A program made the translations under genes and the position numbers. Positions 7,475-14,108 of a stretch of DNA of 14,108 bases are shown here, piece after piece (the first letter of the stretch is position 1; each line of letters starts with the position of its first letter). The stretch is from contig JALKBU010001231.1 in the NCBI GenBank assembly GCA_023091735.1, forward strand, positions 1-14,108. The letters run 5' to 3'. Under the pieces are notes generated by a model, which was given only the letters and a program-made list of their open reading frames with translations, did no database searches and had not been told where the DNA came from. The DNA comes from Trichomonas tenax (lineage: Eukaryota > Parabasalia > Trichomonadida > Trichomonadidae).

Positions 7475-8260
7475 ATGACACAGAGTCAGCGGTATATACT
7501 GCAAAAGGTTTTGTTCTCCAGCGAGAATTCTAAGACTGAAGTCTGCTATGATCAGATGGAGAAGAGGACTGTTGTCTTGAAGAAAATTCCTAAAAACATT
7601 AAACCTTTAGATAGATTCTTGGAAGAGGTAAACGCGCAAGCTTTCATCTCTAGCAGTGGCGTGGTGCAGACGTACTCCGCTTTTGAGAAAGATGATAATT
7701 ACGTCTTAGTTATGGAAGCTGGAAAAACAAGTTTAATGGATATAATAAAGCACGGTCGTCTCTCAGAAACAACATTACATGGTCTGATTCCTAATGTTCT
7801 CATTGGATTGAAGGACCTTCATTCTTCAAATATTGTCCACAATGATGTTAAACCAGAAAACATCGTTTTGTGCCTTGACGGAAAAATGAAACTTATTGAT
7901 TTCGATTTGGCTACAATCGTTGAAAGAGAAAAATGCAATTATCATCACGGAGTCTTCGGAACATGGCCATACATGTCTCCTGAGGTTGTTGATGGCGCTG
8001 AGCATACGGAGAAGGTCGATGTTTGGTCTATTGGTGTTGTCATGTTTGTCTGCTTGACTGGAATTTTGCCTTTTGAAGCTCCAACACAAGCAGAATACCT
8101 CGAGAACGTGAAGAATCAGCCTTTCAGCAAGATCTTACTTGAAAAGGTTCGCTGCTCACGCTCATTAATTGACTTAATATCGTGGATGCTTACAAAGGAT
8201 CCTGTGAGGCGTCCAACTATAGAGAAGTGCCTCAAGCACGAATGGTTTAATAGATACTAA
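7475..8260 (+). CDS. CAMK-like protein kinase with degenerate glycine loop, HRD and DFG motifs
   Basis: From the ATG at 7475 this is a 261-residue bare kinase domain. The in-frame ATG at 7409 would add 22 residues of Phe-rich sequence from a T-run, which I think is untranslated. Landmarks: VVLK with the ATP-anchoring K36, the helix-C Glu in FLEEV (E50/E51), HND..KPEN (122-129), IDFDLA (141-146), GTWPYMSPE (162-170), DVWSIGVVMFVCLTGILPF (subdomain IX), and the C-lobe end RRPTIEKCLKHEWF. The substrate and fold motifs place it with Ser/Thr CAMK/CAMKL-type kinases, a large family in trichomonads. Oddities: no GxGxxG loop (LFSSENSKTEV instead), HRD is H122-N123-D124, and DFG is D142-F143-D144. The catalytic Asp124, K126, N129 and the metal Asp142 remain, so activity is possible but not assured; it may be a weak kinase or pseudokinase. 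Substrate unknown. Confidence 0.92.
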   Translation: MTQSQRYILQKVLFSSENSKTEVCYDQMEKRTVVLKKIPKNIKPLDRFLEEVNAQAFISSSGVVQTYSAFEKDDNYVLVMEAGKTSLMDIIKHGRLSETTLHGLIPNVLIGLKDLHSSNIVHNDVKPENIVLCLDGKMKLIDFDLATIVEREKCNYHHGVFGTWPYMSPEVVDGAEHTEKVDVWSIGVVMFVCLTGILPFEAPTQAEYLENVKNQPFSKILLEKVRCSRSLIDLISWMLTKDPVRRPTIEKCLKHEWFNRY

Positions 8261-9066
8261 CTCAAATAATATTATTTGTTTAATAATAATAATAATATTT
8301 TTTCTGTTTGAATTAAATCGATTTTTATGAATTCTCCAATCACTTTACCTTTCATTCTTTTATTCCCAATGAAGTCAAAAAATCAATAAATACGTCAATC
8401 AAGTGAAATTTGTTTTTAAGCGATAAAATCATCATAAATCGCCAAGCAACACTATTTTATGCCTAATTTATGATGATCATGGCTCTTATGTTATAATAAT
8501 CTGCGATTTAGAATTAAATCGATTTGGCATCATGTCTCTTTGTCCATAAGCTAACATTATTTATTATATTAATATTTTAAACAAGTTATGTCTGAAAACC
8601 AATTTTTTAGAAAGATATTTTCGACATCATTGCGAAATTAATGAAAAGCTTAACTGTTCAAGATTTATGCTTTTGAACCGAATGCAAATGTATTTACGAT
8701 TAGGTTCATGCTATAAATTAAAAATTTTAACATTTTGAAATTTACCAAAGGTACCTCGAAAAAAAGGAACCAAATTAAGCATGCAAGTTTGCTAGGTCAT
8801 GGTGGTTTTTGCTGTGTGTTTCTGCCCCCCGGCTACACGGATTTTCTGAGATATGTCCAAAATAAAAATAAATTTATAAAATGTGGTATTTTTTGTATTT
8901 TGTTTAAAAGAAAATTTTCCTGCATAAAAAAGCTTTTCAAGGAAAGTTAAATAATACAATATAGATAGTAATATGATTTGTTTTCATTCCTACAAAAAGT
9001 TAGAAACATTCTTCATTATTAAGGAAATAAAAGTAATTTATAGTTCTTATTTAACAATATTTGCTG
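8261..9066. other. intergenic region with clustered inverted repeats, no gene
   Basis: No supportable ORF. A 12-bp perfect inverted repeat (ATCATCATAAAT 8428-8439 / ATTTATGATGAT 8466-8477), a short nested hairpin (GCGAT/ATCGC, 8420-8441), and a 7-bp hairpin (CGATTTA / TAAATCG, 8504-8521, loop GAAT) lie within 100 bp. GAATTAAATCGATTT occurs identically at 8310-8324 and 8511-8525. The stretch 8760-8850 is GC-richer, includes a C6 run, and carries one arm of a distant inverted repeat (8831-8850 with 9411-9430). The 71-residue plus frame here starts at a TTG and ends in Lys/Phe-rich AT-driven sequence, so I do not call it. Confidence 0.5.
8281..8297 (+). repeat. (TAA)n microsatellite
   Basis: Five and two-thirds TAA units begin about 20 nt after the kinase stop codon. 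They sit in the likely 3' untranslated region. Confidence 0.7.
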
Positions 9067-9430
9067 TTATCTTGCTTTACAATAAGCTACATAAGATTGT
9101 GATGCTTTAGATCCTTAATCTGAATCAGTTGCTGTTGAATAACATGTATCTGTGATGCATAGCATTATTTTGACATCTTTCTCAGGCATATTTAAAATGA
9201 CGCTTTTCCGACAAAGTCATTGCCATATAAATATAGAAATGTAAGATTTACATTGAATTTAGAAAAAAGGAAAGAATATTTTTATATTATATAATAAAAT
9301 GCGGAAATACAGTATCACAATGAATATTTTTATTCTGCAATAGTCTATGTTGGATAGAACAACGGATAAACTGAGCTGTATAGCTGCAAACGGCAAGATA
9401 TGATTTGGATCTCCTAAAATCCGTGTAGGC
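8831..9430. repeat. 20-bp inverted repeat pair 580 bp apart
   Basis: The reverse complement of 8831-8850 matches 9411-9430 at 17 of 20 positions, with a 13-bp identical core AAAATCCGTGTAG (9416-9428; complement at 8833-8845). The flanks outside do not extend convincingly. It could be two fragments of one dispersed repeat in opposite orientation, or degraded termini of a small element. Confidence 0.4.
9067..9260 (-). pseudogene. coding-like relic of unknown family, minus strand
   Basis: Read on the minus strand, one frame gives LYGNDFVGK and then shifts, near a run of A at about 9203-9206, into a second frame with MPEKDVKIMLCITDTCYSTA (ATG 9187-9189). That frame has an in-frame TAA at 9115-9117 and resumes GSKASQSYVAYCKAR before TAA at 9067-9069. 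The composition is protein-like and unlike random AT-rich translation, but it holds two stops and one apparent frameshift. Family not recognised. Confidence 0.28.
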
Positions 9431-9894
9431 TCCTCTCCAAAATTAGATATTTTGCTAAAATATGCATGGATAGTATTACATCAAACGCTGAGTCCATAAA
9501 ATTGGGCCAATCTTTCTAGAAAAAATTTCAAAATTTAACCCATGCTTTTTGACGCAGATTTGGCAAGTGCTTGTTATGTAATGATGGCCCTTGTAACACA
9601 AGGCCATGAATCGATGATAATTTATTTTTCAAAATATCGGCTTCAATCAATTGCTAAAACGATCTTGAGATGCACTAACATGCATGGATCTGAGTATATT
9701 CAATGACGCGAACGCAAGTTTTTTCGTTGTCTGTAGTGTTACTGGGTTTCAATGAAAACAAGGCATCTGAGGCCAAAAAAGTGAGATTTTTAATAACGTA
9801 CAAACCTTTAATTTACCGGACACTTATTGTCACCGCTTCTCAGGGCGTCCCCGCTGTAAACCAACACCAATTTACCATCATTAATTTGGATTAA
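9403..9894 (+). pseudogene. coding-like relics of unknown family, plus strand
   Basis: One plus frame from 9403 to 9706 reads through about 100 codons with only two stops (one after HQTLSP, one just before PMLFDADLA). Its last part is an ATG ORF of 54 residues (9542-9706; ..CYVMMALVTQGHESMII..). An overlapping frame follows (ATG 9703, 63 residues to 9894; ..LLGFNENKASEAKKVRF..). The two overlap by 4 nt. I recognise no domain in either. GC content is above the flanks. An imperfect palindrome (9584-9607, arms ATGGCC-TTGT / ACAAGGCCAT) sits in the first. Most likely a decayed gene or element. Confidence 0.28.
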
Positions 9895-10115
9895 AGCTAA
9901 CTCTCATTAATGATGAATTTAATTTGATATTTTATAATGTATTCATTATGAATACACGCTCATAAGCAAAATGTGAGGTTGAAATATTTTATTGAACTTT
10001 GATAAGCTAATTTAACCATAAACTCTTAGGCAATTATGTTAAAAATCATTGAAATAAAGCGTAATTCATGTGTGTCAATTATCAAAAATAAATAAACAAA
10101 AATTTTATAATAATA

Positions 10116-11120
10116 TCAATCGGAAAATGATAACATCGATGAGGAGTAACCTATTCTTTGGGTGTTAGATACAGGATCTATTGTGCTTTCTGGTTGATTA
10201 TCGAAAAACTCATCCTCGCTATAATTTTCACTATAATCATTTTCTTCAATGAAAATATCTCTGAACTGAGATGACTTACAGTTCAAACTCTTTGCTGCAG
10301 CGACTGCTGTATCAAATTCAATCTTTGCAACATCATTCGAGATTAAAACTGTGTATATTGTTCCATAATGGTCAAATACTGTTCTAATATCATTTTCTAT
10401 CACTCCTTTCTCTAAACCATGTAATACAACAACTCTACAATTATTTGATGAATTATCTTGAATTATTGTTCTTTCTAACATCGATTTCGCACATTTAACA
10501 ACTTTATCTTTCCGTATTCTTCTATATTCAGCTTTATTACCGCGATATTTTTCAACTTGAAGTCCTGTTGCCGCTCTGAGAAATTTAATTTTGTCTTGTT
10601 GTATTTCTAAGTCACGACGCAGTGGCGATTGCTTTATTTCTTCGATTCTCTGTATAAGTGTCTCTATTGTATAAGCGTTATCATCGTAAACAGTCCGCAT
10701 ATCATTTAACTCTTTTTTAGCTTTATCTACTTCATTTCTAAGATTCTCTAAGTTCTCTTTCGACAAAGATTCTCTCAGTGAATAATAGTCGTCGCATACA
10801 TTTGAGCATTCCTCTTTTATTCTTGTTATATCATCAAATGTAAAGTGTCGAAGGAATATTTGTGATAATAGTGTTACTGATAGATTTTCTGTACTATATA
10901 TTTCCATGGCACCGAATCTTTCATTCTCTAAGTCGTTTAATTTTTTCCATAAAATCGCATTTTCATTTCTCAGCTCTTTTATGTCGTGAGTTAGTTTGTA
11001 AACATGGTCATGAAGCAATTCTTGTCGACTGTAGTATTTCTTTTTATCGTCATGCAATTCTCTCGGCGTTGAAGGATAAATTTCTGTGTAAGGAAAGCGA
11101 GAAACAGGCTCATGAGGCAT
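10116..11120 (-). CDS. coiled-coil protein with a C-terminal RRM RNA-binding domain
   Basis: A 334-residue protein from ATG 11118-11120. Residues about 30-70 and 100-205 are charged and strongly helical, likely coiled coil. Residues about 228-292 form an RNA recognition motif: RNP2-like strand VVVLHGL (230-236), helix ENDIRTVFDHYG (242-253), strand TIYTVLIS, then an RNP1-like strand AKIEFDTA (265-272) and AVAAAKSLN. RNP1 lacks the usual aromatic residues apart from Phe269, so RNA contact may be weakened or the domain may bind protein. The tail is acidic and Ser-rich (SENYSEDEFFD). The last codons are followed by TATAAAA, a possible poly(A) signal about 11 nt past TGA. The frame stays open 38 codons upstream of this ATG to 11234, including the basic stretch RSPRKRKTRSF, so the true start may lie further up. 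Role in RNA metabolism inferred; partner unknown. Confidence 0.82.
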   Translation of the reverse strand: MPHEPVSRFPYTEIYPSTPRELHDDKKKYYSRQELLHDHVYKLTHDIKELRNENAILWKKLNDLENERFGAMEIYSTENLSVTLLSQIFLRHFTFDDITRIKEECSNVCDDYYSLRESLSKENLENLRNEVDKAKKELNDMRTVYDDNAYTIETLIQRIEEIKQSPLRRDLEIQQDKIKFLRAATGLQVEKYRGNKAEYRRIRKDKVVKCAKSMLERTIIQDNSSNNCRVVVLHGLEKGVIENDIRTVFDHYGTIYTVLISNDVAKIEFDTAVAAAKSLNCKSSQFRDIFIEENDYSENYSEDEFFDNQPESTIDPVSNTQRIGYSSSMLSFSD

Positions 11121-11237
11121 GAATTCGCCAGTTTTGAGATTTATGTCTGAAACAGTGTTGTTAAAGCTACGTGTTTTTCTCTTTCGTGGTGAACGAATTG
11201 AACTCGTAATTTTTTTATAAAAAGACGTTAAATTTTA

Positions 11238-12020
11238 ACTTTTGGTGTTGCCCCTTTAAATAGACCATATCTACTCTTCTATTATCAAAACCTTTCTATA
11301 TCTGCCCAAACATTGATGATAATGATGCCTATAGATATCGCTCTTATTATGCTAAATTATATCTAATGATGATTAAAGTGAATTAATTTTATCATCAATT
11401 CCAGTCTGATTTTAAATGAAAAGACTAATTTGTTATTGCCATATCGTACAGGGCACTCACAAATGTACAGCAATGCAATATAATAAGTATATCTCTAAGA
11501 TATCAATGAAAAATAATCTGTGTAATATTTTTGTCATGTAAATTAGAAACTATGTCAAATTGGATAAGATTTCTTCCGAATGAACAAAAACTGATTTAAA
11601 CCATTTGACATGAATATGTGGACCTCACTAAGATCATTTATCACGCTTATGTCTCTTGATATCAATTTTCCGAAGATCGAAACAAAATTTCAGGAACGAA
11701 TTATCTCAATAAGTATGCGGAAATGGTCACTTTTCGATTTAGATTTTAGATTTAATATGCAATGATAATATCATATTCTATATGATATTTAGAGCCAAAT
11801 TTAAAAAAAAATTAAAAATTAGCAAGAGAAAAATTTATGAACGATAAAATAATCGTTGACTTAAGAAACACTTTTTTAAAAAACATCTCTATGAGAGACA
11901 GTATTGTTGTAAATCAATAATATTTGCATTCTGTCAATTAAAAACTTCAAAATCTAAGCTGCGTCTTAAAAATGTATTTTTAAAATTTTACAAAAAAATC
12001 TGAATACTCAATTGCGTATG
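11238..12020. other. gene-poor AT-rich intergenic stretch
   Basis: About 780 bases upstream of the RRM gene with no gene I can support. The only frame of note is a plus-strand ATG ORF of 51 residues at 11610-11765 (..FPKIETKFQERIISISMRKW..), with no domain and no transcription signals. The rest is AT-rich with short homopolymer runs and frequent stops. Confidence 0.45.
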
Positions 12021-12281
12021 TCAAATGCATCGGGTATATTTTTTATGCATTGGATTATAAATCGGCTGACCCTGATATTTTAAGTTCAGCAGAGCCCGAA
12101 AGAATACGTTTTTTCGGGCAACTCGCGCCGAAAACTTTTCGGACATGCCAAATTAGACGTGATTTTTGTCATCTAAGAGTTCCCTGATATCCTTTTCGAA
12201 CTCTTTCAACTTTTCAAATTTGATCGCAAATTTTTTAACCGAATACAGATCCTTTTTCAATGATAAATAGACTGTATACAA
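12021..12281 (-). pseudogene. decayed ORF of unknown family with one in-frame stop
   Basis: On the minus strand a single frame runs 87 codons from 12281 to a TGA at 12021-12023 with one internal TAA (12153-12155). The first part is charged and helical (KKFAIKFEKLKEFEKDIREL). The second starts at ATG 12144-12146 and reads MSEKFSARVARKNVFFRAL and KYQGQPIYNPMHKKYTRCI, with basic and aromatic residues. The stretch is GC-richer than its flanks. I do not recognise it; a DNA- or RNA-binding fragment is possible from its basic character only. It lies downstream of the 218-residue membrane-like gene on the same strand. Two hairpins lie inside it. Confidence 0.4.
12094..12142. repeat. two adjacent hairpins with CCGAAA arms
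   Basis: GCCCGAAA (12094-12101) pairs with TTTCGGGC (12112-12119), 8 bp with a 10-nt loop. CCGAAAACTTTTCGG (12128-12142) is a 7-bp stem with a 1-nt centre. Both are GC-rich against an AT-rich background and lie in the decayed ORF. Confidence 0.5.
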
Positions 12282-12389
12282 TTAGGGCATTTCAGATATA
12301 AAACACGAAAGCTAATGTAAGATTGTTTGTAATAAAAAAAAATCACCTGAAAAAAGAGACAAGATTTCACAATATATACTGTAGCTAAT

Positions 12390-13046
12390 TTAGTCAATGA
12401 AGCAGAGGAGGTTCTTGAAGTGTCCTGTTGCATCACCGATGATTGTGGTGCCAATGCGACCCTTAGCCCAACCCTGGACCATGTTGCCGAGCTTAGCTCC
12501 ATAGCGGAAGTGGGCAACTGGATAAGCGCAGAGTGTAGCGCCGAGATCAGAAATGTGGACGAGGAAGTGTCCACGAGCCCAGTTAGTGAGTGAGCAGTTA
12601 GCAGCTGGGACCATTGGAGCGACTGTGCCCATTGTTGCGGCGAAGCCGACAGCGCCACCAGCAGAATCGACGAATCTGGAAACGATTTCGCAGCCAGAGC
12701 ACTTAGCTTTGCCGTTCTTGCGCATCTCCTGTATCTTGGAGATTGGGTACTTAGCGAGTGTGCCGAGGAGAGCTCCTGTAAGGCCGCCAGCGATGTATGT
12801 GATAGCCTTGCAGCCCTTTGGGTCTTCCATGTTCTTCTTGAACTCCGGGCAGACGTTGGAGAGAACGTGGAGGGCAACTGGGTAAGCAATGAAGTTAACA
12901 CCGACATGCATTCCTGTTAAGGCCAAATCAACGAAGTCAGCCTTTCCCTGTGCGCCGTTCATGCCGCGCTCGGCGATGAAGGATGTGACGGCACCGAGTG
13001 TTGCGCCGATGAATGTCTTTGTCATAGCCTTGCAAAAGCTGGACAT
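12390..13046 (-). CDS. Gly/Ala-rich membrane-like protein, unidentified, probably highly expressed
   Basis: A 218-residue protein (MSSFCKAMTK..LLCFID). It is rich in Gly and Ala with several hydrophobic stretches that could cross a membrane: about 11-25, 40-63, 81-100, 128-150 and 162-180. Three places share a small-residue stretch ending in Tyr-Pro: FIAYPVALHV (52-61), LAKYPISKI (97-105) and LCAYPVAHF (172-180). This loosely recalls the three-repeat layout of mitochondrial carriers, and the GxxxG content recalls Tim17-type proteins, but it is shorter than a carrier (about 300) and lacks a clean Px[DE]xx[KR], so I assign neither. A hydrogenosomal or endomembrane location is a guess. Codons are strongly biased to G/C endings (AAG, GCC, CTC, ATC), unlike its neighbours, which points to high expression. 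It has an initiator 10 nt upstream, and its stop lies in GACTAAATT, a TAAA overlap. Overlapping long frames on both strands are by-products of this GC-rich coding. Confidence 0.82.
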   Translation of the reverse strand: MSSFCKAMTKTFIGATLGAVTSFIAERGMNGAQGKADFVDLALTGMHVGVNFIAYPVALHVLSNVCPEFKKNMEDPKGCKAITYIAGGLTGALLGTLAKYPISKIQEMRKNGKAKCSGCEIVSRFVDSAGGAVGFAATMGTVAPMVPAANCSLTNWARGHFLVHISDLGATLCAYPVAHFRYGAKLGNMVQGWAKGRIGTTIIGDATGHFKNLLCFID

Positions 13047-13053
13047 TGATGAA

Positions 13054-13059
13054 AAGTGA
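13054..13059 (-). promoter_or_regulatory. trichomonad initiator (Inr) TCACTT
   Basis: On the minus strand TCACTT matches the trichomonad initiator TCA+1 Y(T/A). The predicted transcription start (the A, position 13057) gives a 5' leader of about 10 nt, typical for trichomonad mRNAs. It is the best-placed initiator in the window. Confidence 0.65.
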
Positions 13060-13887
13060 ACTCATCGATTGAAAAAATAACCTAAACGCTTACTCATCAA
13101 ACATCAGAATTCTACTCTATAATTTCGTTTTTTAAACATTTTTTTCTTACATAATGCTTATATCTTGTTTGTTCTTTAATATCGCCGAATATTCATTATA
13201 TAAACTATTTCCAATGATGAGATAATGAAGGTAAAACATGTCCGTAGAAATCTGCCAAATGTCAAAAAAATCTAAAATTTGGATATTTCATCTTTACTAT
13301 GTGTTTGATGAGTTTCGTTTTTCATTGTAAAAATTCAATAAGAAACCATCGTAGCGGCTCTCAATTATCTTTTGTTATGAGAAGTATGGCTTTGCCTTAG
13401 AGATTCGAATTTTCCTCACTAAGGAGGTGTGGTGTTTCATATATATTATGGTTTTGGTTGGAAATTCCGATGTTTTAGAGATTTTATATATAATTAGAAT
13501 TAAGGTATTGTAATTACAAGAATATCTATTTTTCAGCTTTTTAAATGAATCCGTAAGATTGTCTTTGATCAGAAATGAATTCGAAAAAATCGTCAAAATA
13601 TATTTTAGAATTAAGGCTCTATAATATGGAAATACCTATTAAATAACTTTTTGTATTAAATTGGATGAATGTTTTTGAATAATATCAATTAGAAGATTGA
13701 AATCAATTAATTCTAAACGTTATTCTAATTTGAAAAGAAATGTTAATAAAATAACGATGCTATCCTTTTTAAAATATAGTGGTATAGTTTATTTGCATTA
13801 GTTTAAGTAGGTTTATCAAAATAGAAATATTTGTTTGAGCAAAAGTGTAACTTTGCCCTTTTAACGTCATGAGAATATATTTTGTAC
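13060..13887. other. intergenic region, no supportable gene
   Basis: About 830 AT-rich bases between two minus-strand genes. The 73-residue minus-strand frame at 13375-13596 has AT-driven composition, no domain and no initiator, and I leave it uncalled. A minus frame near 13140-13285 is open for about 46 codons, also without support. The region should contain the promoter of the membrane-like gene and the 3' end of the gene at the window's right edge. Confidence 0.5.
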
Positions 13888-14108
13888 TTACCAACCTCTT
13901 AACGAAAGGATTCGCAGTTGTTTATAGTATGGGATATCGCAAGTGCATTCTAGTTTGGAAACATCAAAACATTTTGGAGTGAAAGGATTTTCAGCTACAC
14001 ATTCAAAACTGGAAAAATGATATAAAATATGGCTGTGAACATTTGTTGAGATAATGTTAAATGTTGTTGCATGTCCTAAAGAAAAAGATTTAGAATCAAT
14101 TTGGCAAT
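13888..14108 (-). CDS. 3' end of an unidentified cysteine-containing protein (partial, runs off window end)
   Basis: A stop-free minus-strand frame enters from the right edge and runs 72 codons to TAA at 13888-13890. It has no in-frame ATG in the window, so it is the C-terminal part of a longer gene. The last 40 residues hold four cysteines in FECVAENPFTPKCFDVSKLE followed by CTCDIPYY, and the end is LRILSLRGW. Cysteines at this density suggest an extracellular or zinc-binding segment, but I recognise no named domain. No membrane helix or acidic tail is seen. Confidence 0.55.
   Translation of the reverse strand, partial: CQIDSKSFSLGHATTFNIISTNVHSHILYHFSSFECVAENPFTPKCFDVSKLECTCDIPYYKQLRILSLRGW

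Noticed and set aside
8735..8950. 71-residue plus-strand frame
   Set aside because: Starts at a TTG and ends in Lys/Phe-rich sequence from AT-rich DNA; no domain or transcription signals.
12257..12907. A 216-residue minus-strand frame and a 110-residue plus-strand frame (12553-12885) overlapping the membrane-like gene
   Set aside because: Both are shadows of the GC-biased gene at 12390-13046, which has the initiator, a TAAA-overlapping stop and sensible hydrophobic segments.
13140..13285. Minus-strand frame open for about 46 codons
   Set aside because: Too short to stand out from chance at this composition and no recognisable motif.
13375..13440. A tRNA-like string around GATTCGAATT
   Set aside because: It resembles a T-loop only; no acceptor stem or anticodon arm could be folded around it.
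13375..13596. 73-residue minus-strand frame
   Set aside because: Composition follows the AT-rich background, with no domain, no initiator and no TAAA-type stop context.
13880..13895. Sequence GGTTGGTAAGTA on the minus strand at the end of the right-edge frame, resembling a general eukaryotic splice donor
   Set aside because: Trichomonad introns use a GYAYGY-type donor and a conserved long acceptor/branch motif; no such acceptor was seen downstream, so I read the TAA as a stop.
1..14108. CRISPR arrays, operons, Shine-Dalgarno sites or other prokaryotic systems
   Set aside because: None seen; gene families, promoter and stop contexts are those of a trichomonad nucleus.

Overview
The window looks like nuclear DNA of a parabasalid flagellate (trichomonad; Trichomonas or Tritrichomonas type). 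It is very AT-rich. Genes are short and intronless, on both strands. There are two copies of BspA-type leucine-rich-repeat coding sequence, a surface family hugely expanded in trichomonads. One gene carries a trichomonad-style initiator (TCACTT) about 10 nt before its ATG, and two genes end in a stop codon embedded in TAAA, the trichomonad poly(A) signal arrangement. I cannot fix the species from sequence alone.

Layout: 1-281 is the 3' end of an unidentified plus-strand gene. 732-1745 (-) is a complete DNase II. 1996-2601 holds a small serine-rich ORF followed by short broken frames. 2621-3660 (-) and about 3640-4767 (+) are two BspA-like genes, both frameshifted and both without N-termini, meeting head to head at about 3640-3665. 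4833-6320 (-) is a TBC1D31-like gene with the TBC-like domain and coiled coil but no WD40 part. 6580-7300 is a transposon and ORF graveyard with a DDE_3-like transposase tail. 7475-8260 (+) is a CAMK-like kinase with degenerate glycine loop, HRD (HND) and DFG (DFD). 8261-10115 has no intact gene but contains hairpins and coding-like relics. 10116-11120 (-) is a coiled-coil plus RRM protein. 11235-12389 is gene-poor, with an 87-codon relic at 12021-12281 (-). 12390-13046 (-) is a Gly/Ala-rich membrane-like protein with a sharply different, GC-rich codon choice, suggesting high expression. 13888-14108 (-) is the 3' end of a cysteine-containing unidentified gene.

The genes do not form an operon-like system. 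They are independent eukaryotic loci: surface/secreted proteins (BspA, DNase II), a probable basal-body/centrosome protein (TBC1D31), a signalling kinase and an RNA-binding protein, separated by decaying sequence. The clearest unusual points are the head-to-head BspA junction, the kinase with altered catalytic motifs, the WD40-less TBC1D31, and several ghost coding stretches recognisable only by their open frames.
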